DNA of 64,000 nt from JAFGJQ01 sp964495075 (GCA_964495075.1 CAZBUJ010000004.1:62001-126000); one strand, 5' to 3'. Shown: positions 41,437 to 51,221, numbered from the stretch's first letter. Notes: generated from the letters alone by a model not told the origin. Program-made: numbers and translations.

Positions 41437-43469
41437 TTTTGCATCAGCTCGGCGAACCGGTCGAAGTTCAGCGATTGCGGCCCGTCGCTGAGCGCCTTGT
41501 CCGGGTCGGGATGAATCTCCACCATGACCCCATGGGCGCGGCAGGCGAGGGCGGCGGCGGTCATGTCGGCGATCCATCGCCACGTGCCGCACGCGTGCGA
41601 CGGATCGACGATAATCGGCAGGTGGGTCCGCTCGCGGACCACGGGCACGGCCGACAGGTCCAGCGTGCTTCGCGTGGCCGTCTCGAACGTGCGAATCCCC
41701 CGCTCGCACAGGATCACCTGCTGGTTGCCGTGTGCCAGAATGTACTCCGCCGCCGCCAGCCACTCGTCGATGGACGCCATCATGCCGCGCTTGAGCAGCA
41801 CCGGCCGATCAACGTGCCCGACCTCCTTCAGCAGCGAAAAATTCTGCATGTTCCGTGCACCGACCTGCAGGATGTCTGCCTTGACGGACACGCGCTCGAC
41901 ATCCGACGGGTGGAGAACCTCCGTCACGATCGGCAGCCCGTAGGCCCGCCCGGCCTCCTCCAACAGATCGAGCCCGTCGTACCCCATCCCCTGGAACGAA
42001 TAGGGCGAGGTGCGCGGCTTGAAGCAGCCGCCGCGGAGAACCTGTCCGCCGGCTTCATGCACCTGCCGGGCGCACGCCATGACTTGCTCGCGGGACTCCA
42101 CCGAGCAGGGGCCGGCGATTACCACCGGCCGCTCGCCGCCGAAACGTACCGACCCGACCTTGACGATCGTGTCCGCCGGACGATTTGCTCGCGACACGAG
42201 CTTGTACGGCTTCTTCTCGAGCGTCTGCAGCACGGAGGGCGCCGGGCCCGCTGGCGGTTGTTCCGGCTGGCGCCGGGCCGAGGCGGCCGCCGGTACAACA
42301 GGCCGCGGTTCCGCGACCGGCGCGTCCTTGGTGACGCGGGCCGGGTAGGAGCCGAGCACCTTCAGAAAGCTCGTTTGCGACGCCAGTTCACGCACCGCCT
42401 GCTCGACGTTGTCGTCGGCGAGGTTGCCGTCGAAATCGATGTAGAACAGGTACTCCCACGGCGTGTTCGGCCGCGGTCGCGATTCCAGCTTGGTCAGGTT
42501 GAGGTGATGAGTGGCCAGCACGTTCAGGCACGCCAGCAACGCACCTTCCTCGTGTCGTGTGGCCAGCACGAGCGACGTCTTGCACGGGATGCGGGCATCC
42601 ACCCGTACGGAATCGCGGGCGACGATCACGAAACGGGTGAAGTTCTGCTTCTGGTTGGCGATGCTCCGCTTGAGAATCGTGAGCCCGTACCGTCGGGCCG
42701 CTTCTTCGCTCGCGATGGCCGCCTCCGACAGGTCCTGATGCTCGCGGAGCCGCCGCGCGGCGGTGGCCGTGTCGCTGAAGGACTGCACCTGGCAATCCGC
42801 CAGCGTGTGGAGAAACTCGCTGCACTGGTCGAGAGCCTGCGGATGCGAGTACACGCGCCGGATGCGACTGATCGAGACCGGCTCGAGGGCCAGCAGGCAG
42901 TGATCCACCTTCACGACCTCCTCGCCGACCAGAGCCAGGTTCATGCGGGCAAGCAGGTCGTACGCTTCGTTGATCGAGCCGGCCGTGGTGTTCTCGATCG
43001 GCAACACGGCGTAGCGAACGCCACCCTCGCCCAGCGCTTCCAGCATCTTCCGGAACGAGTCGTGCCCCTTGAAGTGGAGGTTGGCCTCCCGGCTCGCGAA
43101 GTGCTTCAACGCGGCGAGGTGACTGTACGCCCCTTCGGTGCCGTGGTATCCAACCACCACCGTGTCCGCGCCGTGACGATCCGGGTCCTGCGTGTCCAGC
43201 AGGTGTTCCTGCTGCCTCCGCACCGAATGATCCAGGATCTCGCGAAACAACCGGGTTACGTAATAGCTGTCGAGCCCCGTCTCGCGGGCCAACTCCGTAA
43301 CGCGCGAGAGAAGGTCCTCTTCCCGCGCCAGGTCACGCAGCGGATCGGTGCCCGTCACCTTGCACTGGCCGATTTCACCCACCACATCCTGGCGGTCCGC
43401 CAACCGTGACACGATTTCCGCGTCGATTTCGTCCAGACGCTGCCGCAGTGCCTCTATCGAGTCGCTCAT
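41409..43469 (-). CDS. Chorismate mutase - prephenate dehydratase - ACT - DAHP synthase fusion
   Basis: 686 residues from the ATG at 43469 (GAGG eight bases upstream). Residues ~1-90 are an AroQ-type chorismate mutase (RQRLDEIDAEIVSRLADRQDVV). Residues ~105-290 are prephenate dehydratase (YHGTEGAYSHLAA, PIENTTAGSINEAYDLL, NFTRFVIV with the catalytic TRF). Residues ~300-385 are the ACT domain with GALLACLNVLATHHLNLTKLESRP, the ESRP phenylalanine-sensing motif. A Pro/Ala-rich linker (~385-425) leads to a type I-beta DAHP synthase (~440-680: VVIAGPCSVESREQ, RGGCFKPRTSPYSFQG, LLKRGM, LCERGIRTFE, VDPSHACGTW). One chain thus holds the first step of the shikimate pathway and the two committed steps to phenylpyruvate, with one ACT sensor that could control both. 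All three catalytic cores look intact. Confidence 0.9.
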   Translation of the reverse strand: MSDSIEALRQRLDEIDAEIVSRLADRQDVVGEIGQCKVTGTDPLRDLAREEDLLSRVTELARETGLDSYYVTRLFREILDHSVRRQQEHLLDTQDPDRHGADTVVVGYHGTEGAYSHLAALKHFASREANLHFKGHDSFRKMLEALGEGGVRYAVLPIENTTAGSINEAYDLLARMNLALVGEEVVKVDHCLLALEPVSISRIRRVYSHPQALDQCSEFLHTLADCQVQSFSDTATAARRLREHQDLSEAAIASEEAARRYGLTILKRSIANQKQNFTRFVIVARDSVRVDARIPCKTSLVLATRHEEGALLACLNVLATHHLNLTKLESRPRPNTPWEYLFYIDFDGNLADDNVEQAVRELASQTSFLKVLGSYPARVTKDAPVAEPRPVVPAAASARRQPEQPPAGPAPSVLQTLEKKPYKLVSRANRPADTIVKVGSVRFGGERPVVIAGPCSVESREQVMACARQVHEAGGQVLRGGCFKPRTSPYSFQGMGYDGLDLLEEAGRAYGLPIVTEVLHPSDVERVSVKADILQVGARNMQNFSLLKEVGHVDRPVLLKRGMMASIDEWLAAAEYILAHGNQQVILCERGIRTFETATRSTLDLSAVPVVRERTHLPIIVDPSHACGTWRWIADMTAAALACRAHGVMVEIHPDPDKALSDGPQSLNFDRFAELMQKVHRIANSE

Positions 43470-43717
43470 CCGACATCCTCGCAACGTTCCATGCTGCGTA
43501 CCGCCTGACCATTACCGCGACGGCCCCGGTCCTCATTGTATCGATCACCGTACCGCGATACCCACCGGCCGACCCGTCGGACGCGCGACCGGCGCCCATC
43601 GAGGCTGCGTCGAACCGTTGTGGGTCCGTCCCACACCGTGTCTTTCGCGTGCCGCATTCTACCACTTGGACGATGGAATTCCGCCCACAAACTCCGGCGC
43701 GCCGTGATTTCGGACAC

Positions 43718-45430
43718 TTATAGTGTTCTCTTGCTGACCGCGAGGCGCGTCGATCCGATTCGCCCTTCGGTATCCGGCACCTCGTCGAGCACCTCGCGCA
43801 TGCGCCGCAACAGGTCAGAACGCGAGAAAGGCTTCTGCAGGAACGTGACGTTTTCGTCGAGCACCCCATGGTGGGCGATGACGTCGGCGGTGTACCCGGA
43901 CACGAAGAGCGATCGAAGCCCCGGGTGCGTGCTCCGCAGCGTGTCCGCGAGCCTCTTGCCGTCCATCCCGGGCATAATCACGTCGGTGATCAGCATGTCG
44001 ATCGGCTTCTCCTGGTGCTTTGCCAGCTCGATGGCATGTTCACCGTCCGCCGCCGCAATCACGGTGTAGCCGGCGCTCTCGAGCAGCGTTTTCGTCATCC
44101 GGCGCACCATAATGTTGTCCTCGCACAGCATGACGGTCTCGGTGCCACGCGGAACCTGGTCGATCGCGCGAGCCGGGTGCTGCTTCACCACCCTTTCGTC
44201 TGAGGCCGGCAAGAACACCTTGAAGGTCGTGCCACGCCCTGGTTCGCTGTACACGGCGACGTGCCCACCCGCTTGTTTCACAATGCCGTATACCGTCGAC
44301 AACCCGAGCCCCGTGCCTTGCCCGGCCGACTTCGTGGTGAAGAACGGTTCAAAGATGCGTTCCAGCACGTCCTGGGTCATGCCCTCTCCGGTGTCGCTGA
44401 CAGACAGCAGCACATGACGCCCCGGGCGGGCGTCGGTCTGCGCGTTGACGTAGGCGTCGTCCAGCATGACGTTATTCGTTTCGATGACGATCCGCCCACC
44501 GTTCGGCATGGCATCCCGCGCGTTGACGACCAGGTTCAGCAGAACCTGTTCTGTCTGACCCGCGTCGGCCCGGATGGGCGCCAGGTTCGGCGTCAGCTTC
44601 ATGACCAGGCGGATGTTCTCCGTCAGCAGCCGCTCCAGCATGCTGGCCGCGTTCGTCAACGCCTGATTCAGATCGAGCACCTGCATGTGTGTGACGTTTC
44701 GTCGACTGACCAGCAGGAGCTGTCGCGTCAGGTCAGCGGCCCGCTGGGCGGCACGCTCAATCTGACGGAGCCCCTCCAGCGGCGCCGAATCGGCCGGCAG
44801 CTGCCGCTCCAGCGACCGGAGCGTCAACTCGACGTTTCCGATGATCGCGGTGAGGATGTTATTGAAATCGTGGGCCACGCTGCCCGCCAATTGGCCGACC
44901 GCCTCCATCTTCTGCGCCTGCCGAAGATGACCATGTAAACGTTCACGCTCCTCTTCCGACCGCTTGCGGTCCGTGATGTCGTTGCAGATTACCAGCCGCG
45001 CCGCCTGGCCGCCGAACGTGACCGGAACGGACGTGGCCTCGAGTTCCACTACACGTCCATCCGCCCGAACCAGCCGGATGGTCGATACTCGTTTACCTGC
45101 ATTCAACGGCGGTGCGGACGCAAGAATCGTCGCGAATCGCGCCCGGTCCTCGGGATGGACGAAGTCCGCCAACTCGCGACCGATCAGGCCGTCGGGCTGC
45201 TCCACACCGTGCAGGCCGACGGCCGCCGGATTGGCGAAGATGAATCGCCCATGGTGATGAACAAAGATCGGAACGGGGGCATGGTCGAGCAATTCGCGGA
45301 ACCGCCGCGGTTCGGCGACGGGCTCCCGCCGGCCGGGACGAGGACTCTTGCCCGGCGGACGTTTGCCTGGTCCAATGCTCTTCGTTTGCGCTTCGTCATA
45401 CGACTCGCTGCGATTAGAGTCCGTCTTCAT
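43718..45430 (-). CDS. PAS-containing hybrid histidine kinase with C-terminal receiver
   Basis: 570 residues from the ATG at 45430 (GAGG seven bases upstream). No signal peptide or membrane segment, so cytoplasmic. A PAS domain (~40-160, LLDHAPVPIFVHHHGRFIFANPAAVGLHG) is followed by a phospho-acceptor helix with GSVAHDFNNIL (His187), an HATPase domain (N box LLNLVVNARDAM; G boxes SDTGEGM and GQGTGLGLSTVYGIV) and a receiver (~430-555) with TDVIMPGMDG (Asp483) and a conserved Lys in LQKPF. The HDFNNIL type of kinase usually works in phosphorelays whose output is a stand-alone regulator; none is adjacent. The signal is unknown. A promoter candidate lies at 45611-45639. Confidence 0.88.
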   Translation of the reverse strand: MKTDSNRSESYDEAQTKSIGPGKRPPGKSPRPGRREPVAEPRRFRELLDHAPVPIFVHHHGRFIFANPAAVGLHGVEQPDGLIGRELADFVHPEDRARFATILASAPPLNAGKRVSTIRLVRADGRVVELEATSVPVTFGGQAARLVICNDITDRKRSEEERERLHGHLRQAQKMEAVGQLAGSVAHDFNNILTAIIGNVELTLRSLERQLPADSAPLEGLRQIERAAQRAADLTRQLLLVSRRNVTHMQVLDLNQALTNAASMLERLLTENIRLVMKLTPNLAPIRADAGQTEQVLLNLVVNARDAMPNGGRIVIETNNVMLDDAYVNAQTDARPGRHVLLSVSDTGEGMTQDVLERIFEPFFTTKSAGQGTGLGLSTVYGIVKQAGGHVAVYSEPGRGTTFKVFLPASDERVVKQHPARAIDQVPRGTETVMLCEDNIMVRRMTKTLLESAGYTVIAAADGEHAIELAKHQEKPIDMLITDVIMPGMDGKRLADTLRSTHPGLRSLFVSGYTADVIAHHGVLDENVTFLQKPFSRSDLLRRMREVLDEVPDTEGRIGSTRLAVSKRTL

Positions 45431-46012
45431 AGCTTGACCTCGCCCGACAAGCGCATGTCGGTGGGCAACCTTGCGAAAGAGCCCAACAGCCGGCCCTGGC
45501 AGTTGGCTCGACGCGCCGGCTACCGCGCACGCGATCACCCGTTGCTGCAACGGGCACGGCCGTGTCGCGTGGCGGACAACGGTCTGTGTCGTGTATCACA
45601 GGCCCAGACTATTGTGCCGCGCGAATGACCGGCAGGCAACAACAAGTTGCTCGATGCCCATAGTCAGGTAGGATCCGACGCCGGTGTCCTGGCTCGATGC
45701 CAATCGACGAGTGCGGCCCGTCCACGACAACCCGCGGCGTGCCGTGGCTGACCGACAGGCGGGTGTTGAGATGAGGACGCCGTTTGGCACGCGTCGGGAA
45801 GGGCGGGCACGCCGAAACCCCCTTGCCAATACTGACACCCGCGATGCGGTCGCCGTCCCGCGCGGAGCGGGTGGTGGGGCGGACGCGGTCGGTCGGCGCG
45901 CCCCAGGTCGCCGGAGGTCACTGCCTTCATCGTCCCGCCGATCTCGATCAGCGACGCCCGCGACTGGCCACGTCGGTCGGCCGGCCCACGGCGGCGATCC
46001 GCTGGCGGGTGG
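45431..46012. other. 582-base intergenic region
   Basis: It lies between the hybrid kinase and the epimerase gene, both on the minus strand. The promoter candidate at 45611-45639 is the only signal I can support. Several open frames cross it, but their translations are Arg/Pro-rich and unlike proteins. No tRNA or repeat element is visible. Confidence 0.5.
45611..45639 (-). promoter_or_regulatory. Candidate promoter of the hybrid kinase gene
   Basis: On the minus strand TTGCCT (45634-45639) and CACAAT (45611-45616) are 17 bases apart, giving a leader of about 175 bases. The -35 is identical to that proposed for the glycosyltransferase gene. Confidence 0.35.
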
Positions 46013-46432
46013 TCAGCCATTGGAGCCGACGGATTCGCAAAGCTCGGTGAGTACCCCGTTTGTGCTTTTGGGATGAAGAAACACTATCCGCGTCTGGTGC
46101 GCGCCAGCACGCGGTTGGTCGTCGATCAACTGGATGTTCGCCTGCTTGAGGGCCTCGAGGCACGCCGGCAGATCCTCTACGCTGTACGCAATGTGGTGGA
46201 TGCCCTCCCCGCGCTTCTCGATGAAGCGATGCACCGGGCTCGTCTCGTCGGTCGGCTCGAGCAGCTCGATCCGAACGTCTCCCGCTCGGAAGAAACCCAC
46301 GCGAACCCGCTGATCGGCAACCACCTCATCGCCCTCGTACGCGAGCCCGAGTGTGCCCTCGTACAACGCTCGCGCCGTATCAAGGCTCCGTACCGCGATT
46401 CCGATGTGGTTGATGCCCGTGACCGGCTTCAT
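46013..46432 (-). CDS. mce: Methylmalonyl-CoA epimerase
   Basis: 139 residues from the ATG at 46432 (GGGAG upstream); this is the normal length. It interconverts (S)- and (R)-methylmalonyl-CoA. The vicinal-oxygen-chelate fold is visible as two repeats: INHIGIAVRSLDTARALYEGTLGL with RIELLEPTDETSPVHRFIEKRGEGIHHIAYSVEDLPACLEALK. The metal ligands are expected at the His of INHIGIAV, the His of GIHHIAYSV and the Glu in LTELCE. It is transcribed divergently from mutA-mutB-meaB, completing the route from methylmalonyl-CoA to succinyl-CoA. Confidence 0.95.
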   Translation of the reverse strand: MKPVTGINHIGIAVRSLDTARALYEGTLGLAYEGDEVVADQRVRVGFFRAGDVRIELLEPTDETSPVHRFIEKRGEGIHHIAYSVEDLPACLEALKQANIQLIDDQPRAGAHQTRIVFLHPKSTNGVLTELCESVGSNG

Positions 46433-46829
46433 TCTCTGGCTCCCGCCTGGGTTTGGCGAATCATGCCCAACGCACACCGCTGCACGCCGGGACCCACATG
46501 CCCGTGAATGTCGCGTCAGCCTATGGGAATTGACGCGTGGTTTCAATCCGCACCGCACGTTCCGGCTGCTCCCCTGGCACGTTGGTTGCTAGGAATGTCG
46601 AAACGGCCTGATCCGCCGGTCGGCGTGACGGGCCACCGCCGCGGCGTGCGATATCTGTAGCCACCCGCGGGCATACCGACCCGTTTGACAAACCGGCAGG
46701 AACGCCGGCCCGGGTGGCGCGAGACAGGACGCACCGGAAACACTATATTCCCGGGTGCAGCGACCCCTCGGGTCGGGCCGCGCGCGAGGTGGCCGCGTTG
46801 CGACAGACGCGTTAGCGGAAAGGGAATCG
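46433..46829. other. 397-base divergent region between mce and mutA
   Basis: It holds the mutA promoter candidate (46721-46749). I looked for a cobalamin riboswitch, since MutB is B12-dependent, and found no B12-box-like sequence or convincing multi-stem arrangement. A TTGACA at 46685-46690 has no partner -10 at the right distance. Confidence 0.5.
46721..46749 (+). promoter_or_regulatory. Candidate promoter of the mutA-mutB-meaB operon
   Basis: GAGACA (46721-46726) and TATATT (46744-46749) are separated by 17 bases, 81 bases upstream of the mutA ATG at 46830. Confidence 0.45.
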
Positions 46830-48968
46830 ATGTTGCAGCCAAAGCTGACACTGCGAGATGATTTCCCGCCGGTTACGTACGAGGCCTGGCGCGCTCTCGT
46901 CCAAACGGAGGCGGCCGGAGCCGCGTTCGAACGGAAGCTCGTCGCCCGCACCTACGACGGCATCCGCGTTCAGCCGCTCTACACCCGCGACCATTGGGAC
47001 GGCGCTGGCGATCCGTCCGGCTTACCGGGAACGGCCCCGTTTGTGCGCGGGAGCCGCGCCGTCGAGGCCGGGCCTCGCGACTGGGACGTTCGCCAGGACC
47101 ACGCCCATCCGGAACTGGATCTGACGAACGCGGCTATCCGGCAGGATCTCGATCGCGGAGCGAACTCCGTCCAGATCCGATTGGACGCCGCCGCCAGAAC
47201 GGGAACCGACCCGCGGGAGCCCGACGCCGCCGACCGGGTGGGCCGCAACGGCGTCGCCGCCTGCCACGTCGACGATCTGGACGCGGTGTTGGCCGGCGTC
47301 AATCTCGAGGACCACGCCGTCGCGCTCGACGCCGGGGCGGCCTCGCTGCCGGCAGCCGCCATGCTGGTCGCCCTGTGGGAGCGACGGGATATCGACCGCG
47401 CCACCGCGCGCGGTGCATTCAATGCCGACCCGCTCGGCACCCTCGCCGGCGATGGGCGATTGTGCACGTCATTGCCCCGGGCCCTGGCGCAACTGGCGGA
47501 CCTGGCTGCCTGGACCGCGGGAAACGCGCCCGGCGTGACCGCCGTCGGAGTGCAGACCGGGCCGTATCACTGGGCGGGTGCAACCGCGGCCCAGGACCTC
47601 GCCTTCTCGATGGCAACCGGCATCGAGTATCTGCGGTCGCTGACGCGGGCCGGGATCGGTGTCGACACGGCCGCTCGACAGACGCTCTTCACCTATGATG
47701 TCGGCTGTCGTTTCTTCCTCGCCATCGCCAAGCTGCGGGCGGCACGTCGGCTCTGGTGTCGCGTGGTGCAGGCCTGCGGTGGCAGCACCGACGGCCAGGC
47801 GATGCGAATGGCCGTGCGACCCAGCCGCCGAATACTCACGAAACGGGACGCCTGGGTAAATGTGCTGCGCAACACCGTATGCTGTTTTGCCGGCTCCGTC
47901 GGCGGGGCCGACGTCATCCACACGATGCCGTTCGATGCCGCTCTCGGGCTGCCCGGCGAATTCAGCCGCCGACTGGCTCGCAACACTCCGATCATCCTCT
48001 GCGAGGAATCGTACTTGGGTCGCGTGATCGATCCGGCGGGCGGCAGTGCCTATCTCGAGTCCCTCACCGATCAACTGGCGAACACGGCGTGGACCATTCT
48101 CCAGGAGATCGAACAACGCGGGGGCATGGCCACTGCACTGACCGCCGGCTGGGTGGCCGAGCAGGTGGCTTCGGTGGCGACCGCGCGGTTCAGGGCCATC
48201 GCGCACCGCAAGGACGCGATCACCGGTGTAAGCGAGTTCCCCAACCTGCATGAGAAACCGGTCGATATCCATCACGTCGACCGCGCCCGACTTGCGGCCC
48301 GGGTCGCCAGTGGGCTCAGCGGACGGGCGCCGTCCGACGAACGGGTCGAAGCGCTCAACCGCGTAGCCGCCCACACCGCCCCGCCAAACGGACCACCCGG
48401 CCGCGTTATGGCCGCCGCCATCGAGGCCGCCGGCCACGGTGCCTGGATCGCGGAACTCGTGAAGGCGATCGCCCACGCGGACGCGCCTGTCGAGATGGCC
48501 GCCCTCGAGCCCCGCCCGTTGGCGAAACCATTCGAGGATCTCCGGGACGCCAGCGACGCCTTTATGGCGACGCACGGCCAGCGCCCGCGGGTGTTGCTCG
48601 CCAACCTCGGACCGGTGGCCGGGCACACCGCCCGATCCACCTATGCACGAAACCTCTTCGAAGCCGGCGGATTCGAGGTGCGGTCGAGCGAACCGCTTGA
48701 AAGACCCGACCAGGTGGCCGAGGCGGTGGCAGCCGGCGGTGCCAAGATCGTCGTGCTCTGCTCGTCTGGTCCATCCCAAGAAACGCTGGTCACCGGCATG
48801 GTCGCGCAGCTCAAGGCGGCGGGGGCCCGGACCGTCGTACTGGCGGGCCGGCCCGGCGATCACGAGGCCGCATACCGCGAGGCCGGCGTCCATCGATTCA
48901 TCCACGTCGGATGCGACGTCCATGGCACGCTCACCGCTCTGCTCAAGGAGGAGGGGGTGCTCCGATGA
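46830..48968 (+). CDS. mutA: Methylmalonyl-CoA mutase small (beta) subunit
   Basis: 712 residues from the ATG at 46830 (GGAAAGGG upstream). The protein has the mutase barrel and C-terminal flavodoxin-like domain but is degenerate relative to MutB: the acyl-CoA barrel retains PLYTRDHW, GVQTGPYHWAGATAAQDLAFSMATGIEYLRSL, and VGGADVIHTMPFD. In the B12 domain the DxHxxG cobalamin motif is replaced by AGHTAR, so Asp and Gly are lost. This is how the non-catalytic subunit of heterodimeric mutases looks. Its stop codon overlaps the mutB start (ATGA). It is expected to act in the cytoplasm as the MutA-MutB dimer, converting (R)-methylmalonyl-CoA to succinyl-CoA. Confidence 0.93.
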   Translation: MLQPKLTLRDDFPPVTYEAWRALVQTEAAGAAFERKLVARTYDGIRVQPLYTRDHWDGAGDPSGLPGTAPFVRGSRAVEAGPRDWDVRQDHAHPELDLTNAAIRQDLDRGANSVQIRLDAAARTGTDPREPDAADRVGRNGVAACHVDDLDAVLAGVNLEDHAVALDAGAASLPAAAMLVALWERRDIDRATARGAFNADPLGTLAGDGRLCTSLPRALAQLADLAAWTAGNAPGVTAVGVQTGPYHWAGATAAQDLAFSMATGIEYLRSLTRAGIGVDTAARQTLFTYDVGCRFFLAIAKLRAARRLWCRVVQACGGSTDGQAMRMAVRPSRRILTKRDAWVNVLRNTVCCFAGSVGGADVIHTMPFDAALGLPGEFSRRLARNTPIILCEESYLGRVIDPAGGSAYLESLTDQLANTAWTILQEIEQRGGMATALTAGWVAEQVASVATARFRAIAHRKDAITGVSEFPNLHEKPVDIHHVDRARLAARVASGLSGRAPSDERVEALNRVAAHTAPPNGPPGRVMAAAIEAAGHGAWIAELVKAIAHADAPVEMAALEPRPLAKPFEDLRDASDAFMATHGQRPRVLLANLGPVAGHTARSTYARNLFEAGGFEVRSSEPLERPDQVAEAVAAGGAKIVVLCSSGPSQETLVTGMVAQLKAAGARTVVLAGRPGDHEAAYREAGVHRFIHVGCDVHGTLTALLKEEGVLR

Positions 48969-51163
48969 CCACCGTACCCGATTTCGCCCAGGTGCCGCTC
49001 GTCGATTCGACGGCCCCCCCGGCGGCGGCGCAAGGCGAGGCCGAGATGCGGGTTTGCTCCGTGCCGCCCGCGTGGCACACGCCGGAACAGATCGACGTGA
49101 AACCGTTCTACTCGGCCGCGGACGTCGAGGCGCTGGATCACCTCGACACGATGCCCGGCTTCCCGCCGTTCCTGCGCGGACCGTACCCCACCATGTACGT
49201 GACCCGCCCTTGGACGGTGCGCCAGTACGCCGGGTTTTCCACCGCCGAGGAGTCCAACGCGTTCTACCGCCGCAACCTCGCCGCCGGGCAGAAGGGACTC
49301 AGCATCGCGTTCGACCTGGCCACCCACCGTGGTTACGACTCCGACCATCCGCGGGTGGTCGGAGACGTGGGCATGGCCGGGGTGGCTATCGACAGCATCC
49401 TCGACATGCGGACGCTCTTCGACGGCATCCCGCTCGACCGGATGAGTGTCTCCATGACCATGAACGGAGCCGTCCTGCCCGTGATGGCCCTCTACATCCT
49501 TGCTGCCGAAGAGCAGGGCGTGCGACCCGGGCAACTGGCCGGCACGATCCAGAACGACATCCTCAAGGAGTTCATGGTCCGTAACACCTACATCTACCCG
49601 CCCGCGCCGAGCATGCGGATCATCGCGGACATCTTCACCTACACCAGCCGCCACATGCCCAAGTTCAACAGCATCAGCATCAGCGGCTACCACATGCAGG
49701 AAGCCGGCGCCACCGCCGATCTCGAACTGGGCTACACGTTGGCCGACGGGCTGGAGTACGTGCGTACGGGCGTGCAGGCGGGCCTGGCCGTCGACGCGTT
49801 CTGTCCGCGCCTGTCGTTCTTCTGGGCCATCGGTATGAACTTCTTCATGGAGGTGGCCAAGCTGCGGGCCGCCCGCATGATCTGGGCCAAGATCGTCAAG
49901 CAGTTCAATCCGCAGAACGCCAGGAGCATGTCACTGCGGACCCACAGCCAGACCAGCGGGTGGAGCCTGACCGCCCAGGACGTCTACAACAACATCGTCC
50001 GCACCTGCATCGAGGCCATGGCCGCCACGCAGGGCCACACGCAGAGCCTGCACACCAACGCCCTCGACGAAGCCCTGGCCCTGCCAACCGATTTTTCCGC
50101 TCGCATTGCCCGGAACACGCAGTTGTTCCTGCAACAGGAGACCGATACCTGCCGCGTCGTCGACCCCTGGGGCGGCAGCTACTACGTGGAACGCCTGACC
50201 CACGAACTGGCCGCCCAGGCGTGGAAGCACATCCTCGAAATCGAGGAGCTCGGCGGGATGGCCAAGGCCATCGGGGCGGGTATCCCCAAACTGCGCATCG
50301 AAGAGGCAGCCGCCCGGACCCAGGCCCGCATCGACTCCGGTCAGCAGACCGTGGTCGGCGTCAACAAGTATCCGCCGGCGATGGAAGAACACGTCGAAGT
50401 GCTCAAGGTGGACAACTCGGCCGTCCGCGACCGGCAAATCGCGCGGCTGAAGACGTTGAGGGCCCAGCGTGATCCGGACCGGGTCCAAGCCGCGCTCGCC
50501 GCGCTGAGGCGCTGCGCCGAGGCCGGCGACGGCAACCTGCTGGAACGCGCCGTCGACGCGGCGCGGGCGATGGCCACCGTGGGCGAGATGAGCGACGCCC
50601 TCGAGAAGGTGTTCGGACGACACCACGCCACCACCGAAACCGTCCGCGGCGTGTACAGCGGCGAAATGGGCGAAAGCGAAGCCTCCATTGCCGCCGTACG
50701 CACGGCGGTCGAGCAGTTCCGCGGGCATGAGGGCCGGCGCCCGCGAATGCTCGTCGTGAAAATGGGGCAGGACGGTCACGACCGGGGCCAGAAGGTGATC
50801 GCGACCGCGTTCGCCGACCTCGGGTTCGATGTCGATATCGGCCCGCTGTTCCAGACACCGGCCGAGTGCGCCCGGCAGGCGGTCGAAAACGACGTCCACG
50901 TCGTCGGCGTCAACTCCCTCGCCGCGGGCCATCTGACCCTCGTGCCCGAACTCCGGCGCGAACTCACCCGCCTCGGCCGCGATGACATCATGATCGTGGT
51001 GGGCGGTGTCATTCCGCCGCAGGACTACAAAGCACTGCACGAGGCCGGCGCCGCCGCCGTCTACGGCCCCGGCACTGTGATCAGCACCGCCGCCGCCCAA
51101 CTCCTGACCCACTTGGAAGAACACCTCGGCCTCGGCGTTCGGCCGAGAGAGAACGGAAAGTAG
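48965..51163 (+). CDS. mutB: Methylmalonyl-CoA mutase large (alpha) subunit
   Basis: 732 residues. The ATG at 48965 overlaps the mutA stop by four bases (ATGA), so translation is coupled. The barrel (~30-560) has RGPYPTMYVTRPWTVRQYAGFSTAEESNAFYRRNL, GLSIAFDLATHRGYDSDHPRVVGDVGMAGVAIDS and HTQSLHTNALDEALALPTDFSARIARNTQ. The C-terminal cobalamin domain (~595-725) has KMGQDGHDRGQKVIATAFADLGFDVDIGPLFQTP, where DGHDRG is the intact DxHxxG motif supplying the lower-axial His. This is the catalytic subunit of the adenosylcobalamin-dependent mutase. Confidence 0.96.
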   Translation: MTTVPDFAQVPLVDSTAPPAAAQGEAEMRVCSVPPAWHTPEQIDVKPFYSAADVEALDHLDTMPGFPPFLRGPYPTMYVTRPWTVRQYAGFSTAEESNAFYRRNLAAGQKGLSIAFDLATHRGYDSDHPRVVGDVGMAGVAIDSILDMRTLFDGIPLDRMSVSMTMNGAVLPVMALYILAAEEQGVRPGQLAGTIQNDILKEFMVRNTYIYPPAPSMRIIADIFTYTSRHMPKFNSISISGYHMQEAGATADLELGYTLADGLEYVRTGVQAGLAVDAFCPRLSFFWAIGMNFFMEVAKLRAARMIWAKIVKQFNPQNARSMSLRTHSQTSGWSLTAQDVYNNIVRTCIEAMAATQGHTQSLHTNALDEALALPTDFSARIARNTQLFLQQETDTCRVVDPWGGSYYVERLTHELAAQAWKHILEIEELGGMAKAIGAGIPKLRIEEAAARTQARIDSGQQTVVGVNKYPPAMEEHVEVLKVDNSAVRDRQIARLKTLRAQRDPDRVQAALAALRRCAEAGDGNLLERAVDAARAMATVGEMSDALEKVFGRHHATTETVRGVYSGEMGESEASIAAVRTAVEQFRGHEGRRPRMLVVKMGQDGHDRGQKVIATAFADLGFDVDIGPLFQTPAECARQAVENDVHVVGVNSLAAGHLTLVPELRRELTRLGRDDIMIVVGGVIPPQDYKALHEAGAAAVYGPGTVISTAAAQLLTHLEEHLGLGVRPRENGK

Positions 51164-51190
51164 GGAGCAGACCCCCGTCAGCACCGCACA

Positions 51191-51221
51191 GGGAATTCGG
51201 AATTAGTGATTAGTGATTCAT
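51191..51221. repeat. ATTAGTGATTAGTGATT-type degenerate repeat
   Basis: A short AT-richer string between mutB and meaB that repeats TTAGTGA twice. It resembles the reverse complements of the TCGCTA-like tails elsewhere in the window and lies in the presumed promoter region of meaB. Membership of the repeat family is tentative. Confidence 0.35.

Noticed and set aside
41430..43409. 659-codon plus-strand open frame over the aromatic pathway fusion
   Set aside because: Antisense shadow: the minus strand has three complete enzyme domains.
45596..46020. Small minus-strand ORFs between the kinase and mce
   Set aside because: Translations are Arg/Pro/Ala-rich, lack ribosome-binding sites and resemble GC-rich random sequence.
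46433..46829. Cobalamin riboswitch before mutA
   Set aside because: B12 dependence of MutB made it worth checking, but no B12 box or suitable multi-stem structure could be found by eye.
47469..48923. 484-codon minus-strand open frame over mutA
   Set aside because: Antisense shadow of a clear methylmalonyl-CoA mutase subunit; no family signature in the translation.
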